A stretch of 64,000 nucleotides of DNA from Candidatus Gastranaerophilales bacterium (GCA_910587375.1 CAJULR010000035.1:1-64000), one strand, 5' to 3'. Positions 43,983 to 53,891 are shown, counted from the stretch's first letter. The notes: a model not told the origin generated them from the letters alone. Program-made: numbers and translations.

Positions 43983-46070
43983 CTACAAAATATCCATAGG
44001 ATCAACATCCACAACCATTTTAATGTCATTAGGCAAAATAACTTTTCTTAAGAACGAAAGAATGATATTATGCCCTTTTTCATCCAGTTTATTCTTTATA
44101 ATAAGGTTAAACCTGTACTCCCCGCGGATTTTTTCCAACACGCAGGGCGCAGGGCCCATAACAATAAGCCTTTCTGTTAATGACAGCTTGTCAATCCAAT
44201 CTTTAAGGCGCATTCCAATTTCCATAGCAGATTTTTCAGCCCTAAAATTATTATCGGAACTTAAAATTATTCTTATAATCTTTGCAAAAGGCGGATAATC
44301 AAAGGCTTCACGGATTTCAATTTCATTTTCAAAAAAGCTGTCATAATCTTGCTCCCGCGCCTTATCAAGAAAAATATTCGCATTATTAAACGTCTGAAAA
44401 ATAACTTTGCCCTCTTCTTTTCCGCGGCCAGAGCGTCCTGCAACCTGGCATAGGAGCGAAAAGCCCCTTTCAGAGCTTCTAAAATCAGGCAAATTAAAGC
44501 TTAAATCTGCATTTATAACCCCAACAAGCGTCACATTCGGATTGTCAAGCCCTTTTGCAATCATCTGTGTGCCGATTAAAATGTCGATTTCACCGTTGTT
44601 AAAAGCTTCAAGAATTTCAAAATGTTCGTTTTTCTTTGAAAGCGCATCTGAATCAAGCCTTTGGATTTTAAAATCGGGGAAAATTTTCCCTGCAACTTCT
44701 TCCACCCTCTGAACCCCTGTGCCAAAGTTTTCCAAGGCGCCTTCTTCTTTGCATTCAGGACAGGTTGTTAAATTTTTAATCTCGTAATTACAGTAATGAC
44801 AACGATGAGAGCCCGTTTGTGAATGATAAATTAAAGGAATTGCGCATTTTGGACATTCTATTACGGTAGAACATGCCATACACTGCGTATAGCTTGAAAA
44901 ACCGCGCCTGTTTATGAGCAAAATCACCTGATTTCCGTTGCCTACAGTTTTTTTTACTTCATCAATTAAATACTTTGAAAAAATCCCGTTGTTTCCAAAG
45001 CCCCTTTCCATGCGCATATCAACAATTTTCACCTTGGGAAGCTCTGCGTTATTATATCTGTTTTTCAATACAAAAAGGGAATTTGAATTTTTCGCCTCGT
45101 AATAGCTTTTAATATCAGGTGTCGCGCTTCCAAGGATAATCTTTGCGCCGCCTTTGCCGTTTTCATCTGCACCAAGCTCCGCAAGCTTTTTTGCAACTTC
45201 AATTGCCGAATACCTTGGAGCAGGCATAGTTTGCTTGTATGCAGGGTCGTTTTCCTCATCAATTATTATAAGCCCAAGGTTTTTTACAGGCGCAAACACG
45301 GAAGAGCGCGCCCCAAAAAGGATTTTAATCTCGTCATTTCTGAGTTTTTGCCAAACTTTATATTTTTCCCCTTCTGAAATAGAGCTATGCCAAATACCCA
45401 CGGCGGATTTGCCGAAACGTTTTATCGTACGCGCCGTTAATTGGGACACAAGAGCAATTTCAGGCGCCAAAAACAAGACGTTTTTGCCCTCATTTATCGT
45501 ATCTTCAATTAATTTAAAATAAACTTCCGTCTTGCCGGAGCCTGTAATCCCGTATAAAAGCGAGGTCTTTGCCCCCACTTTTTTTATTTCATCATAAACT
45601 TTTTGCTGCTCTTCCGTGAGTGTGTTTTTTTCGGCAGATTTTTTCGTGTTTAAAACCTTTAATTCCTTGTTTGGTTTTCTATAGTTTTTTAAATTCTTTT
45701 GAAAAAATTTTTCAGGCAAGGCAGTCTTCAAAACGGTTGGAAGGTCTGAAAAATAATAGTTTGCAACCCATTCAAGCATTTTTAAATATTCAAGGCTAAA
45801 CATAGGCTCCAAATCTAAAATTTCATCAATTTTTTTGGCCCGAATTCCAGCCTCAAGATAATTTGAAAACCCGACAACATAAGCCTTTATCTTCCTTCCG
45901 CCGCCACGCGCGTTTCCAAAGGGCACCGTTACAGGCTGTCCGATTTTTATAAGCCCTTTCATCTCGTCAGGAATAAGGTATGAGAAGGTTTTTGTCCCCA
46001 AAACCTTGATGTCCACAAGGCAAAGTGCGTATTTATAATCATTTTGAGGTGACAATACTTCAGCTTCCAT
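43983..46070 (-). CDS. priA: Primosomal protein N' (PriA helicase)
   Basis: A 695-residue replication-restart helicase. The 3'-DNA-binding domain is N-terminal; G-I-T-G-S-G-K-T-E (Walker A), I-I-I-D-E-E-N (DEEH box with Asn in place of His), the zinc-binding cysteines C-M-A-C, C-P-K-C, C-H-Y-C, C-P-E-C, and Q-V-A-G-R-S-G-R-G follow in order. Length is usual. The His-to-Asn change in the DEEH box is unusual. It lies in a minus-strand row polA, small secreted gene, priA, tandem helicase, nuclease. Confidence 0.93.
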   Translation of the reverse strand: MEAEVLSPQNDYKYALCLVDIKVLGTKTFSYLIPDEMKGLIKIGQPVTVPFGNARGGGRKIKAYVVGFSNYLEAGIRAKKIDEILDLEPMFSLEYLKMLEWVANYYFSDLPTVLKTALPEKFFQKNLKNYRKPNKELKVLNTKKSAEKNTLTEEQQKVYDEIKKVGAKTSLLYGITGSGKTEVYFKLIEDTINEGKNVLFLAPEIALVSQLTARTIKRFGKSAVGIWHSSISEGEKYKVWQKLRNDEIKILFGARSSVFAPVKNLGLIIIDEENDPAYKQTMPAPRYSAIEVAKKLAELGADENGKGGAKIILGSATPDIKSYYEAKNSNSLFVLKNRYNNAELPKVKIVDMRMERGFGNNGIFSKYLIDEVKKTVGNGNQVILLINRRGFSSYTQCMACSTVIECPKCAIPLIYHSQTGSHRCHYCNYEIKNLTTCPECKEEGALENFGTGVQRVEEVAGKIFPDFKIQRLDSDALSKKNEHFEILEAFNNGEIDILIGTQMIAKGLDNPNVTLVGVINADLSFNLPDFRSSERGFSLLCQVAGRSGRGKEEGKVIFQTFNNANIFLDKAREQDYDSFFENEIEIREAFDYPPFAKIIRIILSSDNNFRAEKSAMEIGMRLKDWIDKLSLTERLIVMGPAPCVLEKIRGEYRFNLIIKNKLDEKGHNIILSFLRKVILPNDIKMVVDVDPMDIL

Positions 46071-46077
46071 TTTGTAT

Positions 46078-46449
46078 TTACCCCTGTTTTTTCAAAATAT
46101 TCAGCTTATTTGCCTCAAGTGCGTCAAAAATTGTCTTTTGAACAGTTGAACCCGTTGAAAAAACGCTATTTGCAGGCAAAATTTTAATAGTTGATGTAAC
46201 AGGGCTTATAGCAGTCACTGTCATAATATAATCTTTTGCGCCCGTTCTAAATAGGATATACCCGCTTGCAGACTGCATTTCAAGAATTTCATAATTCAGG
46301 GAATTTAAAACAGAAAGTGAAGTTAAGTACATATTATCTGCACCAACCCCAAAATTTTTAATGGAATCATCCAGGTAGGAAGCAGCGTTTGATGGCGCTG
46401 CAAAAGAAAGTGCGAAAAAAGTTAAGGCTGTAATTAATTTTTTCTTCAT
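46078..46449 (-). CDS. Small secreted protein of unknown function
   Basis: A 123-residue protein with a signal peptide (about 1-22, ending S-N-A-A). The mature part has a D-D-S-I-K-N-F-G...G-Y-I-L-F-R-T-G-A-K-D-Y-I-M-T-V-T pattern that looks like a small alpha-beta domain. Not recognised. It starts directly at the end of polA and is followed after 7 bp by priA, so it is translated within a replication/repair operon although it is exported. Confidence 0.65.
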   Translation of the reverse strand: MKKKLITALTFFALSFAAPSNAASYLDDSIKNFGVGADNMYLTSLSVLNSLNYEILEMQSASGYILFRTGAKDYIMTVTAISPVTSTIKILPANSVFSTGSTVQKTIFDALEANKLNILKKQG

Positions 46450-49239
46450 CTATTTGCTGTCCTTCCAGGTCTTTCCAATCTTCACATCTGCAACCAAAGG
46501 CACAGAAAGAGGCTGGTTAAGTTCCATCGCCTTTGTCACCACATCTTTTACATCATCCAGCATATCGTTTCGAACCTCAAGCACAAGTTCATCGTGCACC
46601 TGTAAAAGCATTTTTGCAGGCAATGCTTTTTCATTCAATGCCTTATAAAGTTCATTCATCGCCATTTTAATTAAATCCGCGGCAGACCCTTGCAAAGGCG
46701 CATTCACTGCGGCACGCTCTGCAAATTCTCTTATTTTTGCGTTTCTTGAATTTAACTCTTCCCCTAAATACCGCTTCCTGCCGTATATTGTTTCCACATA
46801 CCCTGCTTCATGCGCCTGTATCAGCGTGTTTGTTATGTATGTGTTAATTTTTGGGTACTGTTTAAAGTATTTATCAATAAACATCTGCGCTTCATACGGT
46901 GTAATCCCAAGGGCAGAAGCAAGCCCATAGCGCGTTTGTCCGTATATCAGACCAAAATTTACAGCCTTTGCCTTGCGCCTCATCTCTTTTGTGACAGCTT
47001 CCTTTGAAACGTCAAAAATCTTTGAAGCAGTTAATGTATGAATATCAACATCAGAGCGAAACGCCTCAATTAAAGCCTCGTCGCCTGAACAATGCGCCAA
47101 AAGGCGAAGTTCAATCTGCGAATAATCCGCAGCAAGGATTGAATAATCTTCATTGCAAGGAACAAATGCGGCCCTTATTCTGTTTGAAAATTCCGTTCTT
47201 ATCGGAATATTTTGCAAATTCGGATCAGAGCTTGAAAGCCTTCCTGTTGTGGTTACAATTTGGTTAAAGTGCGTATGGAGCTTATTATCCGGCCCCAAAA
47301 GCTTTGGCAAATTGTCCACATAGGTGGTTTTCAGCTTCATTAAGGTTCTGTGCTCCAAAATATCCCGGGCAATTTTATGTTCTTCGGCTAAATCCTCTAA
47401 AATTTTGGCGTTTGTTGAATAACCTGTCTTATTTTTCTTTCCGGGCTTAATCTTTAGGGTGTTAAAAAGCACATCCCCAACCTGTTTTGGCGAATTTATA
47501 TTAAATCTGCAGCCTGCAGCCTCATAAATTTCGTCTTCAAACCCTTTAATTTTCCCGTCAATTTCTTTTGCAAGCTCTCCTAAATACGCAGTATCAAGGC
47601 AAACGCCCTCAGATTCCATCGAATGAAGCACAAAGCTTAAAGGAAGCTCGATATCGGACACAAGTTTTTTTTCTTCCTTGGAAAGTACCATCTCGTAATA
47701 TTGATGAAGCTTGAAAACATAGCCTGCAAGCTGTTTTTTATCCTCTTCATTCGGAACAGTTCGAAGATAATTTTGAATTTGGCTTACAAGGTCGTGCTTT
47801 CTGGATGAATCCTTCACATAGCTTGAGAGCATAACATCGTCAATTACGCCCTTAATTTCAGCGTCTTTATACGGCTCACCAAGCATTGCGGGCGTTTGGA
47901 GCGCGCCCAGCACCCCTTTGATATCATAAGTAATTTTTTTAATATCAGGGTTTTTTAAAACCTCCCTTGAAGCGTCAATTGAAGCTATGCAAATATTTTT
48001 TCCGTCTGAAAAATAAACATCTTCTTTGTCAAGAAGGAAGGAAATTTCGCCCCCGGCTTCACCGGATTGTATTTGAGCCTTAAATTCTTCAAAGGAAACT
48101 TCCTGCAGTTGAAGCTCCACCCCTTGCGGGTTTTCAACCACTCCAAACAGGCTCCCCTGAACTGCCCCTGTGTCTTGAGCACCAAAAAGGCTTCCCTGTA
48201 AGGGCTCATCTTCTTTGAATTTTACAATATTTTCTTCACCTAAAGGCAAGGTCGAAGAAGCACTCAAGACCTCATCTTTAGGCCCAATGATTTCACCGTT
48301 TTCGTCTTTGCAAAAGAAAGGTTTTAATAAAACATCAATATTTTTTACAAAGCTAAAGAATTGCACCTTGTTAAAAAATGCAACAACATCACCTTTTTTT
48401 TCAATTTCAAGACAAGTGTTTTCAAAATCAAAATCAATTTCAACATCTCTTTTAATCGTTGCTAAAAACTGCGAAAGATAGGCTATTTCTTTATTTTCAA
48501 TTAATTTTTCTTTAACGGATTTTTTTGTGATATCTTCAATATGCTCATACACCCCTTCAAGGGTTTTGTATTCTTCTAATAGGCTGCAGGCAGTTTTTGG
48601 CCCAATTCCCTTAACACCCGGAATGTTATCCGATGTATCCCCGCAAAGCGCCTTATAGTCTATAACCTGGTTTGGATAAACGCCCAATTTTTCAAAAACC
48701 TTATCCCAATCATAGGTTACAAGCTCACCCTTGCTTGGAATCAGAACGCTAACGCTTCCTTCCCTGTCAATTAATTGCAAACTGTCCTTGTCGCCTGTTA
48801 AAATGTAGGTTTTATGGTTCAGCTCAGTCGCCTTTTTTGCAATAGTTCCTATTATATCATCGCCCTCAAAACCTTCTTTTGTGTAAATCGGGATATTTAG
48901 AGCGTTAAGCCCCTCCATAATAAGCCCAAATTGCGGACGGAGGCTGTCCGGCATTGTTTCCCTGTTTGCTTTATAGCCTTCATATTTTTCAAGGCGGAAA
49001 GTCTTCCTTGAAACATCAAACGCAACGGCAATTGAATCAGGCTTAATATTATTCAGACCGTTATTTTGCTTCAAGAGGTCAAAAATTGCCTTAAAAAACC
49101 CATAGACCGCCCAGGTTGGCGTGTGTTCGGTGGTTTGCATATTTGTGCGCTCAAGCGCAAAAAACATTCTGAACGCAAGGGCATGCCCGTCTATTAAAAG
49201 TAGTGTTTTTTGTTTCATCTCCGCATTCGCCCCGCTCAT
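46450..49239 (-). CDS. polA: DNA polymerase I
   Basis: A 929-residue Pol I. N-terminal 5'-3' exonuclease (L-L-L-I-D-G-H-A-L-A-F-R, E-G-D-D-I-I-G-T, C-G-D-T-S-D-N-I-P-G-V-K-G-I-G), a middle 3'-5' exonuclease domain whose acidic motifs are largely lost (for example S-F-L-L-D-K-E-D), and a polymerase domain with D-Y-S-Q-I-E-L-R, R-R-K-A-K-A-V-N-F-G-L-I-Y-G and V-H-D-E-L-V-L-E. The ATG at 49239 is preferred because AGG lies 7 nt before it; a TTG at 49263 and an ATG at 49218 are alternatives. The proofreading domain is probably inactive, as in many Pol I proteins. Confidence 0.94.
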   Translation of the reverse strand: MSGANAEMKQKTLLLIDGHALAFRMFFALERTNMQTTEHTPTWAVYGFFKAIFDLLKQNNGLNNIKPDSIAVAFDVSRKTFRLEKYEGYKANRETMPDSLRPQFGLIMEGLNALNIPIYTKEGFEGDDIIGTIAKKATELNHKTYILTGDKDSLQLIDREGSVSVLIPSKGELVTYDWDKVFEKLGVYPNQVIDYKALCGDTSDNIPGVKGIGPKTACSLLEEYKTLEGVYEHIEDITKKSVKEKLIENKEIAYLSQFLATIKRDVEIDFDFENTCLEIEKKGDVVAFFNKVQFFSFVKNIDVLLKPFFCKDENGEIIGPKDEVLSASSTLPLGEENIVKFKEDEPLQGSLFGAQDTGAVQGSLFGVVENPQGVELQLQEVSFEEFKAQIQSGEAGGEISFLLDKEDVYFSDGKNICIASIDASREVLKNPDIKKITYDIKGVLGALQTPAMLGEPYKDAEIKGVIDDVMLSSYVKDSSRKHDLVSQIQNYLRTVPNEEDKKQLAGYVFKLHQYYEMVLSKEEKKLVSDIELPLSFVLHSMESEGVCLDTAYLGELAKEIDGKIKGFEDEIYEAAGCRFNINSPKQVGDVLFNTLKIKPGKKNKTGYSTNAKILEDLAEEHKIARDILEHRTLMKLKTTYVDNLPKLLGPDNKLHTHFNQIVTTTGRLSSSDPNLQNIPIRTEFSNRIRAAFVPCNEDYSILAADYSQIELRLLAHCSGDEALIEAFRSDVDIHTLTASKIFDVSKEAVTKEMRRKAKAVNFGLIYGQTRYGLASALGITPYEAQMFIDKYFKQYPKINTYITNTLIQAHEAGYVETIYGRKRYLGEELNSRNAKIREFAERAAVNAPLQGSAADLIKMAMNELYKALNEKALPAKMLLQVHDELVLEVRNDMLDDVKDVVTKAMELNQPLSVPLVADVKIGKTWKDSK

Positions 49240-49246
49240 ATACTTA

Positions 49247-49279
49247 CCTAAATCCTCGCCCAAATCCTCACATAAATCC
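49247..49279 (-). repeat. 12-nt direct repeat containing SD-like AGGA before polA
   Basis: On the minus strand AGGATTT recurs three times at 12-nt spacing, the last copy ending about 10 nt before the polA ATG. Each copy carries an AGGA that could act as a ribosome binding site. Confidence 0.5.
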
Positions 49280-49316
49280 TATTTTATATCTAAATATATT
49301 TTACCCCAAAAGAAGC

Positions 49317-50336
49317 TTAAAAATCACTCTTTCTGATTAATCTTACAGAATTTAAAACTGTAACCTCAGGCGCTGAAGTTGCTACAGGAACAGAAGGACC
49401 TGCGCCTTCTTCGCCTTCGCTTGCAGCGGCTTCTTTTCCTTCCTCCGTTCCGGCTTCAACACCAGGAAGCACTTCTTCGCCCTCACCTTCCGTGCCTTCA
49501 ACAGGCGGCGCTAATTCCTTTGCACAGTCTGCTTTGTAAATTTTTACATATTTAATAAAACCTATGGTTTTATCATCTGTCCTTGAAAAATCATATCCCA
49601 AAGAAGAATCAGACACAGAGGCACTCTCGCCCTTTTCAACGCACCCTAAAGCATAAGCTGTATCTCCATCCAGAGTTATGTTAAAGTTTTTTTTGGCCCC
49701 GCCTGTTGCATAGCTTAAATCGCTCCAAAAAATTTCGCCTGCAGAATTTTTTATCCCGGCAAAAATAAAATAATCCCCGCCAAATTTTACCTTGATATCA
49801 TCCCCTCTTTTGTCCGTCACAATGTCTGCCGCTTCAAAGGTATACGAATTTGTATCAGAATCAATCAATGTCATATCAGAAGTTTCAGCTTTTGCGTATG
49901 ACGCCTGTAAAATCCTTATAACGCCAATCCCTGCATATTTTAAAAACAAAGTCGGGATGTTGGCTTCGGTGCTGATTTTAACCTTGGGCTCCGTGGTTTC
50001 GTTTTTTAATTCAATATCGGTTATTTTAAATGTGTAAAAACCGTTCATAGAGGCTGAATACAGGTCTTCAAACCTTTCTTTTAAAGGCTCAAGTGCCTCT
50101 TTTGTCCTCTCTTCCGTTGGCTTTGAATTTAGATATGAGGCCATATAAAGCGCAATGGTTTCTGTCACCTTTTGAACCTTATAACGGGAAACAACAACAT
50201 GCCCTGCGTCAATTGCACAAATGCAAAAAACAAGAAAAGTAAGCATAAAGATGATAATTGTCACAACCATATTGGCTTTATGCTTTTTAGGGCCGCGCCT
50301 GTATTTTCCGGGTTTTGCCATAGATAAAAACATCAT
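49317..50336 (-). CDS. TadG-like protein (Tad/Flp pilus or surface assembly)
   Basis: A 339-residue protein with a cytoplasmic basic N-terminus, one membrane helix (about 22-45, V-V-T-I-I-I-F-M-L-T-F-L-V-F-C-I-C-A-I-D-A-G) ending in the A-x-D-x-G-x-x-x-x-x-R pattern of TadG/TadE proteins, then a large extracellular domain. The C-terminus (about 265-320) is an acidic low-complexity tail rich in Glu and Gly. It overlaps the TadE-like gene by 4 bp (ATGA). The Tad ATPase and membrane genes are not in the window. Confidence 0.7.
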   Translation of the reverse strand: MMFLSMAKPGKYRRGPKKHKANMVVTIIIFMLTFLVFCICAIDAGHVVVSRYKVQKVTETIALYMASYLNSKPTEERTKEALEPLKERFEDLYSASMNGFYTFKITDIELKNETTEPKVKISTEANIPTLFLKYAGIGVIRILQASYAKAETSDMTLIDSDTNSYTFEAADIVTDKRGDDIKVKFGGDYFIFAGIKNSAGEIFWSDLSYATGGAKKNFNITLDGDTAYALGCVEKGESASVSDSSLGYDFSRTDDKTIGFIKYVKIYKADCAKELAPPVEGTEGEGEEVLPGVEAGTEEGKEAAASEGEEGAGPSVPVATSAPEVTVLNSVRLIRKSDF

Positions 50337-51037
50337 TGTAAGTTCACCTCCGGCATTTGAATGTCAAAAGTATTCTTACCTCCGGCGTTTTCTTCCTTCA
50401 AACTTGGCACATTAGCTTCAATTTCAGCGCCTGCCTCATCGTTTTCATTTCCAATATCAGGTTTTTCTTCGACTTCATCCGGGCTGCTATCTTCTGTGTC
50501 GCCATTTTCCCCGCCCTCGATATCTTCCGTAGAATTATTTTTATAGCCGTTATAATAAATATCCATTAATTTTTCTACATTTCCATCTGATAAATCAAAC
50601 GAATTTTTCCTTAAAACGGCACTATTTACAGGGATAATGGTTAAAAAATTGTAAGAATCAGGCTCAAAGCCTGTCATATAGTTAAAAATGGTAAATGTGG
50701 ATGTATATTTGTATTTTCCGATTATAAAATCAATATCACCCGCTTGAACAAGCTCTGTATCAAGAGAATTTTTATACGGCGCAAAACGGTGTTTTAAAAG
50801 GATTTTAGCGTATTCTTTAATATTTTTTACGGTTTCCTCTTTTTCAACATTTATCTTGTTATTCAGCGCCATAAAGCTTACCGCTTCATATAAAGAGGCG
50901 TTAAACCTATAGTTTGTGTGAACAATCAGGGCAATTTCAAGCACAACCCCAAGAAAAAATATAATAAAAGGTGCAATCAGAGCGAACTCTACAATATGCT
51001 GAGCCTTTTTAAACTTAGATATGCATATTTTAGGCAT
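50333..51037 (-). CDS. TadE-like pseudopilin
   Basis: A 234-residue protein with the TadE signature: basic start, K-K-A-Q-H-I-V-E-F-A-L-I-A-P followed by a hydrophobic stretch to about residue 40. In TadE the Glu and the helix are read by a prepilin peptidase. The soluble part continues for some 130 residues and ends in an acidic, disordered tail (E-D-I-E-G-G-E-N-G...). Cotranscribed with the TadG-like gene. Confidence 0.78.
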   Translation of the reverse strand: MPKICISKFKKAQHIVEFALIAPFIIFFLGVVLEIALIVHTNYRFNASLYEAVSFMALNNKINVEKEETVKNIKEYAKILLKHRFAPYKNSLDTELVQAGDIDFIIGKYKYTSTFTIFNYMTGFEPDSYNFLTIIPVNSAVLRKNSFDLSDGNVEKLMDIYYNGYKNNSTEDIEGGENGDTEDSSPDEVEEKPDIGNENDEAGAEIEANVPSLKEENAGGKNTFDIQMPEVNLQ

Positions 51038-51085
51038 GAACTCCCTCGCACCTTTATTAAATTTTTATCTCAACCGGCTTTTTGC

Positions 51086-51775
51086 CTATTTCTTTGCAGC
51101 CTCGCCAAAAGACCAGGTTAAATCTTTGTATGAAATTTCAATCGGAAGCTGTGCAGGGTCTTTTAAAAATACATAGAAAAAGTCTGTCGCCCCGCTTTGA
51201 ATAACGCTTGCAGAGGTTATTGTGTGTTCTGAAATTCCACTTACAATTGAACCTATTTGGCTTGTTACAGCATTTTGACTGTTGCTTTTTGAAGCAGCCG
51301 TGTTTGTTGTGTTGTTTACGTTATGATAACTGTTTTGAATATCCGCAAAAGCCCCAAGCGTTGGCGCCAAATTTGAAAGCCCCGCATAGGTGCCCGTTTC
51401 ATAACTTTGATACGCTTCAAGATATGAAGAAGGCGCAATCGGCGTCAGCTTCTCATTTCCAACCTTTATTTCCATATCTTTAAGATAGAAAATGTAGTCT
51501 GCTGCAGTATTATTTTGTATGCCAACATAAATTACAAGCGCGTCAGGCAGGGGTGTTTTTGAAACCCCTACCTTCATAGCTATATTTTCTTCATCTGACG
51601 TTTTATTGTATGTTGAAAAAGTGAACAATTCATTCGTTTGAACAGTTGCACTGTTTTTAGAGTCGAAATCATCTCCGACATAGCTTAAAGATGTACAGCC
51701 CGTAAATATCATCATAGAGCCCACCAAAAGCGTTGTTAAAAACAGATTTTTAATTAAATTGTGCTTTTTCTTCAT
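51086..51775 (-). CDS. Lipoprotein of unknown function
   Basis: A 229-residue lipoprotein with the start at the ATG at 51775, which has GGGAG 6 nt upstream; a longer frame upstream has no site. The lipobox is M-I-F-T-G-C near residue 27. The mature part contains an Ig-like or beta-sandwich segment (A-L-V-I-Y-V-G-I-Q-N-N-T-A-A-D-Y-I-F). Not recognised. Its 5' end overlaps the 3' end of pnp by 26 bp, so it is coupled to pnp. Confidence 0.75.
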   Translation of the reverse strand: MKKKHNLIKNLFLTTLLVGSMMIFTGCTSLSYVGDDFDSKNSATVQTNELFTFSTYNKTSDEENIAMKVGVSKTPLPDALVIYVGIQNNTAADYIFYLKDMEIKVGNEKLTPIAPSSYLEAYQSYETGTYAGLSNLAPTLGAFADIQNSYHNVNNTTNTAASKSNSQNAVTSQIGSIVSGISEHTITSASVIQSGATDFFYVFLKDPAQLPIEISYKDLTWSFGEAAKK

Positions 51776-53891
51776 CGGATACTCCCTTAATTGTAAGGTT
51801 AACTCTTCCTTTATCATCAATTTTCACAACTTTAACGATTACATTGTCGCCTATGTTGAGTTTGGATTCAACGGTGTCAATTCTTTCGTTGCAAACTTGT
51901 GAAATGTGAACCATACCGTCTTTTCCGGGGGCTAATTCTACAAATGCGCCAATAGGAATAATTCTAACGACTTTACCTTTGTAAACACAGCCCGGTTCAG
52001 GTTTGAAGGTCAAATCCTTAATCATCTTGATTGCAATATCTGCGCCTTCTTTGTCGTTTGATGTAATTGTAACTGTGCCGTCGTCTTTAATATCGATTTC
52101 AGCGCCTGAAGCGTCGATTATGCTTCTAATCATCTTGCCGCCAGGTCCGATTACAGTTCCGATGTCTTCAGTCGGAATTGTCATAGAATATAATCTTGGT
52201 GCAAACGGTGAAAGGTCGCTGCTTGGAGCAGAAATGGCCTCTCTCATTTTGCCCATAATATAAAGTCTGCCGTCTTTTGCCTGATATAAAGCACGGCGAA
52301 GGGTTTCGTTTGAAATGCCCTTAATCTTCATATCCATTTGAAGAGCGGTAATTCCTGTGTCATTACCTGTAACTTTGAAGTCCATATCGCCAAGGAAATC
52401 TTCAATTCCTTGAATATCGGTTAAAACAACGTCTGTGTCGCCTTCTTTAATAAGGCCCATTGCAACGCCGCCAATCATACATTTAACAGGAACGCCGGCA
52501 TTCATTAAAGCCATAGAGCTTGCGCAGGTTGAACCCATTGAAGTTGAACCGTTTGATTCAAGAACATCGGATGTAACTCTTATTGTGTAAGGAAAATCCT
52601 TTTCATCGGGTAACGCCGGAACGTTTGCACGTTCTGCCAAATTACCATGGCCGATTTCACGTCTTCCAGGACCTCTCAGGGGTTTTACTTCACCAACAGA
52701 GAACCCCGGGAAAATGTATTTGTGCATATAGTGTTTTCTTGTTAATGGGTCAACACCGTCCAATTCCTGTGCCATTGCAGGCCCTGCAAGAGTTGCGCAA
52801 GATAAAATTTGGGTTTGGCCTCTTGTAAATACAGCACTTCCGTGTGCGCGCGGGATAACACCAACTTCGCACCAAATCGGACGAACTTCAAATGTTTTTC
52901 TGCCGTCTGCGCGAACACCTTCATTTACAATCATTGCTCTCATAATTTTCTTTTCAAGAGCCTTGAATTCTTCTGCAACAAAATCAATTCCCGTTTCTTC
53001 CATCATAGCTTTGATTGGGTGAGAATCATCAAGTGCGGTTACTTTATCTTTAACAATTTGCTTTGCTTCATCAAGTTTGTTTTTTCTGTATTCGCGGTCA
53101 AAATTGTGATAAGCGTCAAATATCATATCATAACAATTGTCTTTAATAATTGCCGCAAGTTCAGATGTGTCATAAGGATTTACAAAATTTTCACGTTCAA
53201 CGCCGCATTGTTTTGCAAATTCAATCTGCGCTTCGCATTGTTTTTTGATTTCAACCTGTGCAAATTCAACGGCAGCCATAATGTCATCTTCCGTTACAAA
53301 TTTACATCCGGCTTCAACCATAATTACAGAATCCATCGTTCCTGCAACCACAATGTCCATATCAGATTTTTCAGCTTCCTGGTGGGTTGGATTTGCAATC
53401 ATAGCCCCGTCAATTCTTCCAACTCTTACAGCACCAACAGGCCCTTCAAAAGGAGCTCCTGAAAGCATTAAGGCAGTTGAAGCACCTAAGATTGCAAGTG
53501 TATCGGGCTGATTTTTCTGGTCATAGCTGAATAATTGAACAACAACCTGAACATCGTTTCTGTAGCCTTTTGGCCAAAGAGGACGAATTGGACGGTCAAT
53601 TAACCTTGACACTAATATTGCTTTTTCAGAAGACTTTCCTTCGGTTCTTGTAAAACCGCCCGGAATTCTTCCTATAGCAGACATTCTTTCTTCATAATCA
53701 ATTAACAACGGGAAGAAATCTATACCAACTCTTGGTTCTTTGCTTACTGTTGAGTGGATAAAAAGCATTGTGTCTTCACATCTAACAGTAACTGATGATG
53801 TTGCAGACTGTGCATACTTCCCTGTTTCAATTTCTACAGTCTTCCCGCCGACTGTAATTTGCATTTTTTTTGCTTCTGGTTTGTTTTCCAT
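51750..53891 (-). CDS. pnp: Polyribonucleotide nucleotidyltransferase (PNPase)
   Basis: A 713-residue 3'-5' phosphorolytic RNase of the degradosome. Two RNase PH domains are separated by a helical domain; the second contains F-T-R-G-Q-T-Q and G-S-T-S-M-G-S-T-C-A-S. A KH domain (G-P-G-G-K-M-I-R-S-I, about 570) and an S1 domain (G-C-V-Y-K-G-K-V-V-R-I-I-P-I-G-A-F-V-E) close the chain. Length is normal. RpsO, its frequent neighbour, is not here. Confidence 0.95.
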   Translation of the reverse strand: MENKPEAKKMQITVGGKTVEIETGKYAQSATSSVTVRCEDTMLFIHSTVSKEPRVGIDFFPLLIDYEERMSAIGRIPGGFTRTEGKSSEKAILVSRLIDRPIRPLWPKGYRNDVQVVVQLFSYDQKNQPDTLAILGASTALMLSGAPFEGPVGAVRVGRIDGAMIANPTHQEAEKSDMDIVVAGTMDSVIMVEAGCKFVTEDDIMAAVEFAQVEIKKQCEAQIEFAKQCGVERENFVNPYDTSELAAIIKDNCYDMIFDAYHNFDREYRKNKLDEAKQIVKDKVTALDDSHPIKAMMEETGIDFVAEEFKALEKKIMRAMIVNEGVRADGRKTFEVRPIWCEVGVIPRAHGSAVFTRGQTQILSCATLAGPAMAQELDGVDPLTRKHYMHKYIFPGFSVGEVKPLRGPGRREIGHGNLAERANVPALPDEKDFPYTIRVTSDVLESNGSTSMGSTCASSMALMNAGVPVKCMIGGVAMGLIKEGDTDVVLTDIQGIEDFLGDMDFKVTGNDTGITALQMDMKIKGISNETLRRALYQAKDGRLYIMGKMREAISAPSSDLSPFAPRLYSMTIPTEDIGTVIGPGGKMIRSIIDASGAEIDIKDDGTVTITSNDKEGADIAIKMIKDLTFKPEPGCVYKGKVVRIIPIGAFVELAPGKDGMVHISQVCNERIDTVESKLNIGDNVIVKVVKIDDKGRVNLTIKGVSDEEKAQFN

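Noticed and set aside
52809..53462. 217-codon plus-strand frame within pnp
   Set aside because: It is rich in Cys, Phe, Asn and Ile, typical of the reverse strand of a coding gene, and pnp is certain.
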